Part shown: positions 52,560-59,823 of the stretch, one piece after another | How positions within the stretch are numbered: position 1 is the stretch's first letter | Layout of the letters: every line of letters starts with the position of its first letter | Made by a program: the position numbers and the translations under genes | NCBI GenBank assembly: GCA_018697295.1 | Contig: JABHTJ010000002.1 | Span: 154,027-218,026, forward strand | From: an archaeon | Lineage (GTDB): Archaea > Nanobdellota > Nanobdellia > Pacearchaeales > GW2011-AR1 | Length of the DNA stretch: 64,000 nt | Direction of reading: 5' to 3' | The notes under the pieces: generated by a model | Seen by the model: only the letters and a program-made list of their open reading frames with translations | Told to the model about the DNA's origin: nothing | The model's database searches: none

Positions 52560-52632
52560 GAGCCCGTAGTTTAACGGATTAGAATGTCAGGTTTCGGCCC
52601 TGAAGATGGGAGTTCGATTCTTCCCGGGCTCG
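52560..52632 (+). tRNA. tRNA-Arg (UCG)
   Basis: Complete cloverleaf: acceptor GAGCCCG/CGGGCTC, anticodon stem TCAGG/CCTGA with loop TTTCGGC (anticodon TCG, reading CGA), T arm GGGAG with TTCGATT loop. Discriminator is G, and CCA is not encoded. The leader ATTCCAC and trailer GTGGAAT are complementary and could extend the acceptor stem. Confidence 0.95.
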
Positions 52633-52676
52633 TGGAATTTGGATAATTTTATAAAGTTTTAATTCTTTTATTTTTT

Positions 52677-54179
52677 ATGAAAAAGCGGGCGAAGAAAGGT
52701 TTAAATCGTAAACTTAACCAGCAAGAAATTGTTTTTATTATCGTCGTCGCTATGTTAGTTTCATTTTTGACTATTTGGTTTATTTCTGCTAACTTTGGTG
52801 ATGAGTTGAACTTGTCTCCTCGGTTATTTATTGGTCCCCCTAGCTCGAGTGTTCGAGTTCCTGGAGTTACTGGAATTGGAGCTTGTCCTATTGGTGGCTG
52901 TGCTCCTATTGGTGGCAGTGGGGCTTTGAGGTGGAGTTGGACTCCTCCTAGTGCAGTATCTTTTAATACTATTTCATTTGGAGATAGCGATTTAAAAATT
53001 TTTAGTGGTAGTGTAGGTCACTTACCATCTCCTTTCATTTTTTCTGCAGATGATACAGACCCTGTCAATCCTCTTTTTTCTTATAGTGGCTCTATACTTT
53101 CTTCTAATAAAAAAACTGCTTCAGCAAAAAATGTTGCAAGTTATGTCGAATATCGTCAGCGTGGAACCTATCCAAATAAAATTGCTTCTGTTAGAAAATA
53201 TTCTCCTGATTTGTCCTCTATTGAATGGGAGCGAGATTTTACTGGATTTTCTTCTTCTTTTCCTGGAGGAATTGCCGTAAGTGATGATGGAAATCGGATT
53301 GTTGCTTTCTCTTATGGAAATCCTTTTGGTCCTTTATTGATGAAAGTTCTTGACTCACAGGGAAATGGTTATGAAGTAGATTTAAGTGCTATGGATTCTC
53401 TTATGGGCCAACTTAATGGGCAGAACGGAGAAGGATATGCGCTTTCTGGAGATGGTTCAAGAGTTTTTGTTATGTCTAGTTTAAAATGGATGATTCTTGA
53501 ACTTGGAGATACTTCTGTAAATCTTCTTGGGAGTTGCTATGCCCATAATAATATTTATTATCCTCGAGGAAGTGTTGCTATTAATTATGATGGTTCAAGA
53601 GCAGTTGCTCCTTATGCTCGAGGCGAACCAGGTCATTCATATTCTTATCTAGGAGTTTTTGAAGAACCTTTTTCTTCAGGAGTTTGTTGGATGGGATATA
53701 ATCATGAAATTCAGGTTCCTGGAGATCGTATTTCTTCTTCTTATGGTGTTGCCATAAGTGATGATGGAACTCATGCAGTCTACGGGGCTACAGGTTTTGG
53801 TGTTGGAGAAGATACTAATACTAATATTATCTCATTGAGTCTTTCAGACATATCTAGTCCGCAATTTAGTTATCAATTACTTATGAATTATTTTTCTCCA
53901 GGAGATCAAGGAGAAAAGACAAATAGGGTTGTCAAGGTTTCGATGACTCCAGATGGAGAGCGATTTGTTGCGGGACTTTGGGGAGATTTAAGTCATTTTT
54001 CTCCAGAGATTATGGTTTTTGATAAAGGGCAATCAAGTCCTGCCGATATATTTTCTACTCCTGGTTCAATCGCGGATTTAGAAATATCTGATGACGGGAC
54101 TCAATTTACAGCTAGTGTTTATCATCGCCATGCTTCTCAAGGTGTGCATACAGATAGTTTAAGGGTTTACGACATTTAA
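52677..54179 (+). CDS. Membrane-anchored beta-propeller-like surface protein
   Basis: 500 residues. A basic start and one membrane helix (about 19-40, IVFIIVVAMLVSFLTIWFI) lead into SANFGDELNLSPR, a juxtamembrane motif shared with the metzincin pair. The outer part repeats ISDDG/VSDDG strands (AVSDDGNRIVAFS, AISDDGTHAVYGA, DLEISDDGTQFTA) about every 50-60 residues, as in WD40/YVTN-like propellers. Probably a surface binding protein. The gene begins 44 nt after tRNA-Arg. A paralog starts at 62726. Confidence 0.65.
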   Translation: MKKRAKKGLNRKLNQQEIVFIIVVAMLVSFLTIWFISANFGDELNLSPRLFIGPPSSSVRVPGVTGIGACPIGGCAPIGGSGALRWSWTPPSAVSFNTISFGDSDLKIFSGSVGHLPSPFIFSADDTDPVNPLFSYSGSILSSNKKTASAKNVASYVEYRQRGTYPNKIASVRKYSPDLSSIEWERDFTGFSSSFPGGIAVSDDGNRIVAFSYGNPFGPLLMKVLDSQGNGYEVDLSAMDSLMGQLNGQNGEGYALSGDGSRVFVMSSLKWMILELGDTSVNLLGSCYAHNNIYYPRGSVAINYDGSRAVAPYARGEPGHSYSYLGVFEEPFSSGVCWMGYNHEIQVPGDRISSSYGVAISDDGTHAVYGATGFGVGEDTNTNIISLSLSDISSPQFSYQLLMNYFSPGDQGEKTNRVVKVSMTPDGERFVAGLWGDLSHFSPEIMVFDKGQSSPADIFSTPGSIADLEISDDGTQFTASVYHRHASQGVHTDSLRVYDI

Positions 54180-54220
54180 TTTTCGAATAATTTTATAAAG
54201 TTCTTTTAATAGTTTACAAT

Positions 54221-55672
54221 ATGGGAAAAAGTAAAACAACATTTAATATTAGTAAAACGGAAAATTTTAGCGAGTGGTATAGTGAGATACTTGCTCGAGC
54301 TGAGGTGACTGATATTCGTTATGGTGTGAAAGGTTTTGTTGTGATTCGTCCTTGGGGTGCTCGAATTATTGAAAAGATGTATCGGATTTATGAGTCTGCA
54401 CTTAGAAGAACTGGGCACGATCCTTCGTTTTTTCCGACAGTGATTCCTGAGGAGAATTTTACGAAAGAAGCAGGACATATTGAAGGGTTTACACCAGAAG
54501 TATTCTGGCTTGAGAACAAACAAGGTGATGAAAAATTGGCACTTCGTCCGACTAGTGAAACTGCGATGTATCAAATGTACTCTATGTGGATTCGAAGTCA
54601 CCGAGATTTGCCACTTAAGATGTATCAGCGAGCAAATGTATTTCGTTACGAGACTAAAGCTACTCGACCATTAATTCGTGGACGAGAATTTTATTGGATT
54701 GAAGCTCATAACTGTTTTGCGACTAAAAAAGAAGCTGAAGCTCAAGTTAAAGAAGATATTGCAATGACTGAAGCGGTTATGCATCGAGTTTTTGGTGTTT
54801 CATTTTTGGCAATGAAACGGCCGGAATGGGATAAATTTCCCGGAGCAGAATATACTGTGGGAAGTGATTGTATTTTGCCTGATGGAAAAATTATTCAGCA
54901 GCCGTCTACACATATGCTCGGTCAACATTTTTCAAAAGCATTCGATGTAAAATATGTTGATGAAAAAGAGAAAGAAAAATTTGTATATCAGACTTGTTAT
55001 GGTCCTGCGATTTCTCGAATTATGGCGTCTGTGATTGCGACCCATGGTGATGACAATGGTTTAGTGTTACCTTATACTCTTGCTCCGGTCCAAGTTGTTA
55101 TTGTTCCAATGTATAGTAAAGATTCTGAACAAAAAATTGGAAAAGTTGCAAATAGTTTGAATGAAGATTTTTTTGAGGAACAAATCGAAAGTTTGGTTGA
55201 TGATTCAGATAAACGACCTGGGGAGAAATTTTTTCATTGGGAAATGAAGGGTGTTCCTTTTAGAATTGAAATAGGGGAACGTGAATTGGATTCTGGAGAA
55301 GTTAACGTTTTTATTCGAGATATGAAGGAGAAGGTTTTAGTTAAACTTGAAAATCTTGTTGAAGAAATTAAGAATCTTGGTGTTGAATACGATGCGCGAC
55401 TGATTGCCAAGGCTGGCGATTCTTTTAATGGTCGAATTAGTGACTGTAAAGATAAGAAAGAAATTAAGAAAACTCTTGACTCTGGAAAAATCGCACGATT
55501 TAATTTTTGTTCTGTTGGTGCTGATGGGAAAAAGTGTGCTGAATTTATTGAAAAAGATTTATCTGCTCGCGTAATGGGAATTCGTGCTGATTTGAATGAG
55601 ACAGCGTCGGGAAAATGCTTGTTTTGTGGCGAGAAAGCAAAAGAAGTTGTTTATGCGGGGAAGAGCTATTAG
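54221..55672 (+). CDS. proS: Prolyl-tRNA synthetase, archaeal/eukaryal type
   Basis: 483 residues: class II core with FSEWYSEILARAEVTDIRYGVKGFVVIRPWGA, the ALRPTSETAMYQMYSMWI and RETRPLIRGREFYWIEAHNCF-type motif 2 region, THMLGQHFSKAFDV, GPAISRIMASVIATHGDDNGLVLP, and a C-terminal anticodon-binding and zinc-type domain ending CLFCGEKAKEVVYAGKSY. It lacks the bacterial editing insert. It attaches proline to tRNA-Pro. The start follows an AT-rich region near tRNA-like spacing and is leaderless. Confidence 0.97.
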   Translation: MGKSKTTFNISKTENFSEWYSEILARAEVTDIRYGVKGFVVIRPWGARIIEKMYRIYESALRRTGHDPSFFPTVIPEENFTKEAGHIEGFTPEVFWLENKQGDEKLALRPTSETAMYQMYSMWIRSHRDLPLKMYQRANVFRYETKATRPLIRGREFYWIEAHNCFATKKEAEAQVKEDIAMTEAVMHRVFGVSFLAMKRPEWDKFPGAEYTVGSDCILPDGKIIQQPSTHMLGQHFSKAFDVKYVDEKEKEKFVYQTCYGPAISRIMASVIATHGDDNGLVLPYTLAPVQVVIVPMYSKDSEQKIGKVANSLNEDFFEEQIESLVDDSDKRPGEKFFHWEMKGVPFRIEIGERELDSGEVNVFIRDMKEKVLVKLENLVEEIKNLGVEYDARLIAKAGDSFNGRISDCKDKKEIKKTLDSGKIARFNFCSVGADGKKCAEFIEKDLSARVMGIRADLNETASGKCLFCGEKAKEVVYAGKSY

Positions 55673-55736
55673 TTTTTTAAAGGTTAATTTTTTTTGAACT
55701 TAATTCATTTTTTTGCCAAAACATTTATATACCAAT

Positions 55737-55764
55737 GGTAACCAATAGTATGTTTATGGTAACC
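55737..55764 (+). promoter_or_regulatory. Paired GGTAACC palindromes, candidate operator of the RHH gene
   Basis: Two identical ATGGTAACC copies have GGTAACC palindromes at 55737-55743 and 55758-55764, 21 bp apart (two helical turns). They span the transcription start and the start codon, just after the TATA box TTTATATA (55724-55731). This spacing suits cooperative binding by ribbon-helix-helix dimers. Confidence 0.5.
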
Positions 55765-55935
55765 GCAATAAGAACAAGAAAAGATACTGCTGTTCGAGTG
55801 AGTAAATGGCTTGACAAGGAAATTGAGAACTATCTTACTGATAAGAAGATTAAGATCGAATTTCCATCGAAGCGAAATTTTATTGATACAGCAGTTTTGC
55901 AGTTATTAGAAGAAAAAAAAGTAATAAAAAAATAA
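55750..55935 (+). CDS. Ribbon-helix-helix-like DNA-binding protein
   Basis: 61 residues from ATG 55750; the TATA box at 55724-55731 puts transcription start near 55750-55753, so the track ATG at 55735 is probably untranscribed and 55756 is the alternative. The strand TAVRVSKWLDKEIENYL followed by two helices (KRNFIDTAVLQLLEEKK) fits MetJ/Arc/RHH regulators. It may repress itself through the GGTAACC pair. A 42-codon ORF follows 10 nt later. Confidence 0.65.
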   Translation: MFMVTAIRTRKDTAVRVSKWLDKEIENYLTDKKIKIEFPSKRNFIDTAVLQLLEEKKVIKK

Positions 55936-55945
55936 GAGGTAAATA

Positions 55946-56074
55946 ATGGATAAAATTGAAAAGGCACGACAATTATTTCAACAACTTGAAGAGAATGATG
56001 TTTCCTATGCGCATGAACTCTCAAGAAGGAATTTTTGTATTCATGAGCGATTATTAGAGATTCGAAGTAATTAG
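55946..56074 (+). CDS. Small 42-aa protein downstream of RHH gene (absent from ORF track)
   Basis: ATG 55946 opens 42 codons ending TAG at 56074, preceded by AGAGGT as ribosome site. The sequence (MDKIEKARQLFQQLEEN...) is a charged helical peptide. It is in one transcript with the RHH gene. Function unknown. Confidence 0.5.
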   Translation: MDKIEKARQLFQQLEENDVSYAHELSRRNFCIHERLLEIRSN

Positions 56075-56122
56075 TTTTTAGGCAATCCTAAAACTTATAA
56101 ATTGTAAACTTGTTTATGTTGT

Positions 56123-56401
56123 ATGGTTATTGAAGTTGAAAAACAATCAAAGGCGCTTGGTACCTTAAAGAAAGGAGATGCGTTTTTTATTAATGGGAAG
56201 GAAATGAAAGTTGATTCACATTATCTTTTTCAAAAACATAAAGATATGAAAGAAATGATTATTGAGGTTTTCAATCCTGCTAATGATAGAGAATATCAAG
56301 TTCGTTATTTTGATGATCAAATTGAATCAAGTATTGAAATTTATGAGTTGCAAGAAGATATACAGTATGTGAGACGTGAACCAAAGAATGTGGGATGGTA
56401 A
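56123..56401 (+). CDS. Small hypothetical protein
   Basis: 92 residues, beta-rich and acidic, no membrane segment. The first 40 residues (GTLKKGDAFFINGKEMKVDSHYL) look like a small barrel-type fold. Family not recognised. It has its own AT-rich promoter region near 56095-56115. Confidence 0.55.
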   Translation: MVIEVEKQSKALGTLKKGDAFFINGKEMKVDSHYLFQKHKDMKEMIIEVFNPANDREYQVRYFDDQIESSIEIYELQEDIQYVRREPKNVGW

Positions 56402-56404
56402 TGA

Positions 56405-56495
56405 AATTTTATTGGAGGATTTTGTCGTGATAATTTTTTTGTGTACGTGAAGTACGCAGCAAAAATTCTAACTTAAAAATCCTCTCACTAAAATT
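56405..56495. repeat. Nested inverted repeat between convergent genes
   Basis: Outer arms AATTTTA plus GAGGATTTT (56405-56423) pair with AAAATCCTC plus TAAAATT (56476-56495). Inside them AATTTTT/AAAAATT and GTGTAC/GTACGC (56432-56467) form a hairpin with a GTGAA loop. It may be a two-way terminator or a structured RNA between the 92-aa gene and rps6e. Confidence 0.65.
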
Positions 56496-56524
56496 CTATT
56501 ATTTTGTTTTAATTAGATACAATT

Positions 56525-56956
56525 TTATTCAACTTTAACTTCTTCTGCTGGAACTTCTGCCGGAGCAAATAAACTATCAAACTTTTTAGCACCTTCTTTG
56601 ATAACTTTTGTATTAATTTGGACTGTGTCTAAAGAAATTTCTTTTCCTCTGACTGTTTTTCTTAATCGTAATCCTTTTGGTCGTGTGCTTTTCTTTTTCT
56701 CTCCTTTTGGCTTTCGTTTCATTCCCTTACCATATCCAAGAAGTGCTCGTTTCATGTTTGGGCCGTCGATTTCTTCAAGTCCCGTGAATCCTGATTTATC
56801 TGACGTTCCAGTAATTTCGATTTCATAATCTTTTAAGTCTTCTGAGATCTCGGCTCCATCGATTTTTTCTCCGATTGAATGTCCGACTAACTTTTCGTCT
56901 TCAGTTTCTACTTTGAATGTCTTCCCATTATGAGACACATTAATTTTGAATGCCAT
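56525..56956 (-). CDS. rps6e: 30S ribosomal protein S6e
   Basis: 143 residues. FKINVSHNGKTFKVE, the GKKIDG-type IGEKIDGAEI, ITGTSDKSGF and the basic run KRKPKGEKKKSTRPKGLRLRK are the archaeal/eukaryotic S6e signature; VRGKEIS follows. It is a small-subunit protein found only in archaea and eukaryotes, which places the window in Archaea. The tail is longer and acidic. Confidence 0.96.
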   Translation of the reverse strand: MAFKINVSHNGKTFKVETEDEKLVGHSIGEKIDGAEISEDLKDYEIEITGTSDKSGFTGLEEIDGPNMKRALLGYGKGMKRKPKGEKKKSTRPKGLRLRKTVRGKEISLDTVQINTKVIKEGAKKFDSLFAPAEVPAEEVKVE

Positions 56957-57100
56957 AGTAGGTTAGTGAAAATTTGGTTTATAAAACTTACTGCGTTCAA
57001 TTTTTAACTTTATTTTTATTAAAATAAATTGGTAAAAGTTTTTGCTGAATAGATAATAATCTTTAAATAAGGTGTTTTGTTTATATTTTTGGAGGTTAAC

Positions 57101-57292
57101 ATGGCAAAAAAGAAAGAGGCTTGTTGCAAGGGTGCTGCTGTCGGACACATATTTGCTCTTGTAGGATTTTATATTCTTACTTGGGGATTAATTGGTTCTG
57201 CTGGTTTTGGCGATGTTCTTAAAAGTCCAATATTTTGGGGACTTTTTTTAATTGGAATGTCTATTTGTAGCGCATCACAAAAACAGAAGTAA
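57101..57292 (+). CDS. Small two-TM membrane protein
   Basis: 63 residues from ATG 57101, eight bases after a GGAGGT site; the track start 24 nt earlier is unlikely. MAKKKEACCKG is followed by two hydrophobic segments (GHIFALVGFYILTWGLIGSAG and PIFWGLFLIGMSICSAS). Such small membrane proteins are frequent in this genome type. Function unknown. Confidence 0.65.
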   Translation: MAKKKEACCKGAAVGHIFALVGFYILTWGLIGSAGFGDVLKSPIFWGLFLIGMSICSASQKQK

Positions 57293-57365
57293 TCTTTTGT
57301 TTTATTTTTTATTTTTTATTTCGAAACTTTTATTATGGGTTGTTTGCTTTAGGTGTACTGTTATT

Positions 57366-57668
57366 ATGGTGAGAAAAAAATCTTGTGTTGAATCCAGAAA
57401 TTCTTTTTCGATTACGCGGAAGAATCAGAGTTCTCACTCCAATTTTGTATATGTTGGCTTGATTGTTTTTATTGTAGCCTTTTTTACAATGATGGTTTTG
57501 GATGGTAATGGTCTTGGTTATATGACTTATGAAGAACTTGTTTTTAATTCTCCAGGGGCAAGTCAATTTGAAGAGAAAACTATTGGGCCAGAGATTTTTT
57601 TTAGCGGTGGAGTTATTGCTGGGCTAGGATTGCTTCTCCTGATTTATTTTTATCGGTTGAAAAAATAA
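57366..57668 (+). CDS. Small membrane protein, two TM segments
   Basis: 100 residues from ATG 57366 (MVRKKSCVESRN); the longer track ORF upstream is probably untranslated. Two hydrophobic helices (FVYVGLIVFIVAFFTMMVL and FSGGVIAGLGLLLLIYFYRL) frame a short outer loop. Family unknown. Confidence 0.6.
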   Translation: MVRKKSCVESRNSFSITRKNQSSHSNFVYVGLIVFIVAFFTMMVLDGNGLGYMTYEELVFNSPGASQFEEKTIGPEIFFSGGVIAGLGLLLLIYFYRLKK

Positions 57669-57722
57669 TATTTTTGAAACTGTTTGAGGAATTTTTTCTT
57701 GAAAAGAATAAAAATAAAAAAT

Positions 57723-57929
57723 TTATTTTAGGTAGAATCTATAAAATGGTTTTGCTACCAAAATTATGAATGCTATTAAGAAGTGCCATGGATTAACTGA
57801 ATGTACCCAAGTCATTAATGCAGGCCAGATTGTTATAAGAAATAATGTTGCTGCTACAACAGACCCCTTGATTAATCCTAAATCCCACACATCTAATTTT
57901 TTTGTTTTTTTGTTTAGATATTTTATCAT
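57723..57929 (-). CDS. Small two-TM membrane protein, paralog of 58899-59114
   Basis: 68 residues. A basic, charged start (KYLNKKTKKLDVWDLGLIK) is followed by two helices with the shared pattern FLITIWPALMTWVHSVNPW and FLIAFIILVAKPFYRFYLK. The same layout and motifs (LFL..W.P.....NP..FL..FI..V..PF...Y) recur 1 kb away. An AGGAGGTT ribosome site precedes the ATG. Function unknown. Confidence 0.65.
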   Translation of the reverse strand: MIKYLNKKTKKLDVWDLGLIKGSVVAATLFLITIWPALMTWVHSVNPWHFLIAFIILVAKPFYRFYLK

Positions 57930-58021
57930 TTTAACCTCCTGCTGTTTATTTTGAGGATAAAGAAGTATTTATATTTTTTGGAATGCAGAGATATTTTTAT
58001 TTTTTTAAATTATTTCTTTTT

Positions 58022-58819
58022 CTAGTACTTTTTTTGCGAGATTTCTTTTCTTAAGATGCTGATGAGGTAGTAATCTATTGCACCTAGTCCAATTAGTGTT
58101 AGGATTACGATTGCCCATCGAAGAGTTTTATTTATTTTTTCTTCAATGGTTATGCTCCATGAACTTATAGTTGTTTCTTGTCCGTCGGTTGTTTCGAGAG
58201 TTATGGTGTACTCTCCTATTTCAAGATCATTAAATGTATTTTTTGGCCCTTCTCCAGAGACTTGAACTCCGTCGACAAACCATGAATAGCTTAATAGATC
58301 TCCTTCGCTGTCAGTGGCCGTTACAGATAAATTTAACTCTTCTCCGATTTTTTTTAAGATTGTGCTTTCATGATTTATTGTTACTGTTGGTGGATTATTG
58401 ACTATAGTGTTATTTTCTTCTGTTGAATTTTCTACAGTTGTGTTTGTTTCGTTAGAATTTCCATTTTCTTCCGGATTAATTGGAACAACATAAATAAATA
58501 CATCATCTGTTTTTGAAACATTAGAATCGCTTACTTTTACAGACATGTTTGAACTTCCAAAAAAACCATCATCTGGAGTAATTTTTAATTCATCTATAGT
58601 TAGATTAATTCCAATTCCAATTCCTGGAGTGATTTCATATGTAATGTTATCTCCATCTGGATCAGTATAATATTCCGATAAATTAATTGTTAGGGATATT
58701 CCTTCTCTTAAGATAATTTCTTCGAATGTTTGGGTTAGCGTAGGGGCACTATTTGCCGAGATAACTATCGCTAAGAAAAAAATTATTGTACTGCTTATTA
58801 AGACCACTGACCTCTTCAT
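58022..58819 (-). CDS. Surface protein with Ig/cadherin-like domains
   Basis: 265 residues. A signal peptide (VVLISSTIIFFLAIVISANSA), a first beta-sandwich with LSEYYTDPDGDNITYEIT (cadherin-like Ca2+ motif), an Asn/Thr-rich linker, a PKD/Ig-like second domain (TATDSEGDLLSYSWFVDGVQV) and a C-terminal membrane helix (WAIVILTLIGLGAIDYYLI) with a basic cytoplasmic end. Many NxT/NxS sites suggest N-glycosylation. A cell-surface protein, role unknown. Confidence 0.8.
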   Translation of the reverse strand: MKRSVVLISSTIIFFLAIVISANSAPTLTQTFEEIILREGISLTINLSEYYTDPDGDNITYEITPGIGIGINLTIDELKITPDDGFFGSSNMSVKVSDSNVSKTDDVFIYVVPINPEENGNSNETNTTVENSTEENNTIVNNPPTVTINHESTILKKIGEELNLSVTATDSEGDLLSYSWFVDGVQVSGEGPKNTFNDLEIGEYTITLETTDGQETTISSWSITIEEKINKTLRWAIVILTLIGLGAIDYYLISILRKEISQKKY

Positions 58820-58898
58820 TTTGTTTTTAGTTAATTCAAATTATTAAATGTTTCTGATTTTGTATCATGTTTCGTTTCTGTTCTAAAATTTAAAAAAT

Positions 58899-59114
58899 TT
58901 ATTGGAAATAGATCTTTCGAAATGGTCTTGTCACGAAAACAATAAATATTGCTAGAAAAACTATTGGGTTTGTTAATTGTACTAGCTTCATTGCAGGAGA
59001 CCATACTTTTAAGAGGAATAATATTCCGGCAAAGGAAGAGAATTTAATGAAGACGATATCCAAAAATGTTAATCGTTTAATTCTTTGATCTAATCTATTC
59101 AAAAGTTGTTTCAT
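58899..59114 (-). CDS. Small two-TM membrane protein, paralog of 57723-57929
   Basis: 71 residues from ATG 59114 (MKQLLNRLDQRIKRL); the track start is 17 codons further upstream and less likely. It has the same layout as the 68-residue protein: basic head, FAGILFLLKVWSPAMKLVQLTNP, then FLAIFIVFVTRPFRKIYFQ. The pair flanks the cadherin-like surface protein gene on the same strand. Confidence 0.6.
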   Translation of the reverse strand: MKQLLNRLDQRIKRLTFLDIVFIKFSSFAGILFLLKVWSPAMKLVQLTNPIVFLAIFIVFVTRPFRKIYFQ

Positions 59115-59171
59115 TTTGTGATTAATAGGTTGTTTGGTCAAAGAGTATTTAATTGTTCTTATCAATTATTT

Positions 59172-59720
59172 TTATAGTTTTAACATTTTGTGATAGACTT
59201 CTGCTGTAATGTGGCAATCTGCTAGTGCGTCGTGAGCTTTTGTGTAATCGATGTCAAAATAAGTAGCGACAGTTTCTAAATTGCTTCGAAGATGTTGTGG
59301 GACTACACGCTCTTTTTGTAATTGTCTCCACAAGTACATTGTGTCAAGATGTTCGGTATGCAATTCAGATTTGCAGTTTGATTGATCAAATAATTCTCTT
59401 AAAAATCCTTTGTCGAAATGGAAATTATGTCCGAGCAGCGTCGTTGTTTGTAAGTTGTTTTTTCCTATGAATGTGTTGATTGAATTACATGCATTAGCTG
59501 GAGAGATTGCAATTTTATTATGTTCTTCAATATTTATTTTATTTATTTTTAGTGCTGTAGGATTTACATTTCCCGATTCGTGTTTGATAAAAATATGGCC
59601 TTTGTCGAGGATTTGTAACTGTTTTTCGTTTGTCTGGATTAGTAAAAGTCCTACTGTTAGAGTCTTATTATAGCGGGGAGAAAGCCCCGTTGTTTCTGTA
59701 TCTATCACTAATCTTTTCAT
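59172..59720 (-). CDS. DnaQ-like 3'-5' exonuclease (DEDDh)
   Basis: 182 residues. VIDTETTGLSPRYN (ExoI, Asp and Glu), LLGHNFHFDKGFL (ExoII) and KAHDALADCHITAEVY (ExoIII with His and Asp) give the DEDDh exonuclease set. It could proofread, act in repair or degrade RNA. No polymerase or helicase domain is attached. It lies next to infB but is separated by about 100 nt. Confidence 0.9.
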   Translation of the reverse strand: MKRLVIDTETTGLSPRYNKTLTVGLLLIQTNEKQLQILDKGHIFIKHESGNVNPTALKINKINIEEHNKIAISPANACNSINTFIGKNNLQTTTLLGHNFHFDKGFLRELFDQSNCKSELHTEHLDTMYLWRQLQKERVVPQHLRSNLETVATYFDIDYTKAHDALADCHITAEVYHKMLKL

Positions 59721-59823
59721 GGGAGAGATTATTGAGTTGATTATTTAAGAATTGTTGTTTTTTGAGAATTAATTCGAGATTATTAATTGATTTTATCTTA
59801 ATATTTTAATTGATTAAAAATTG

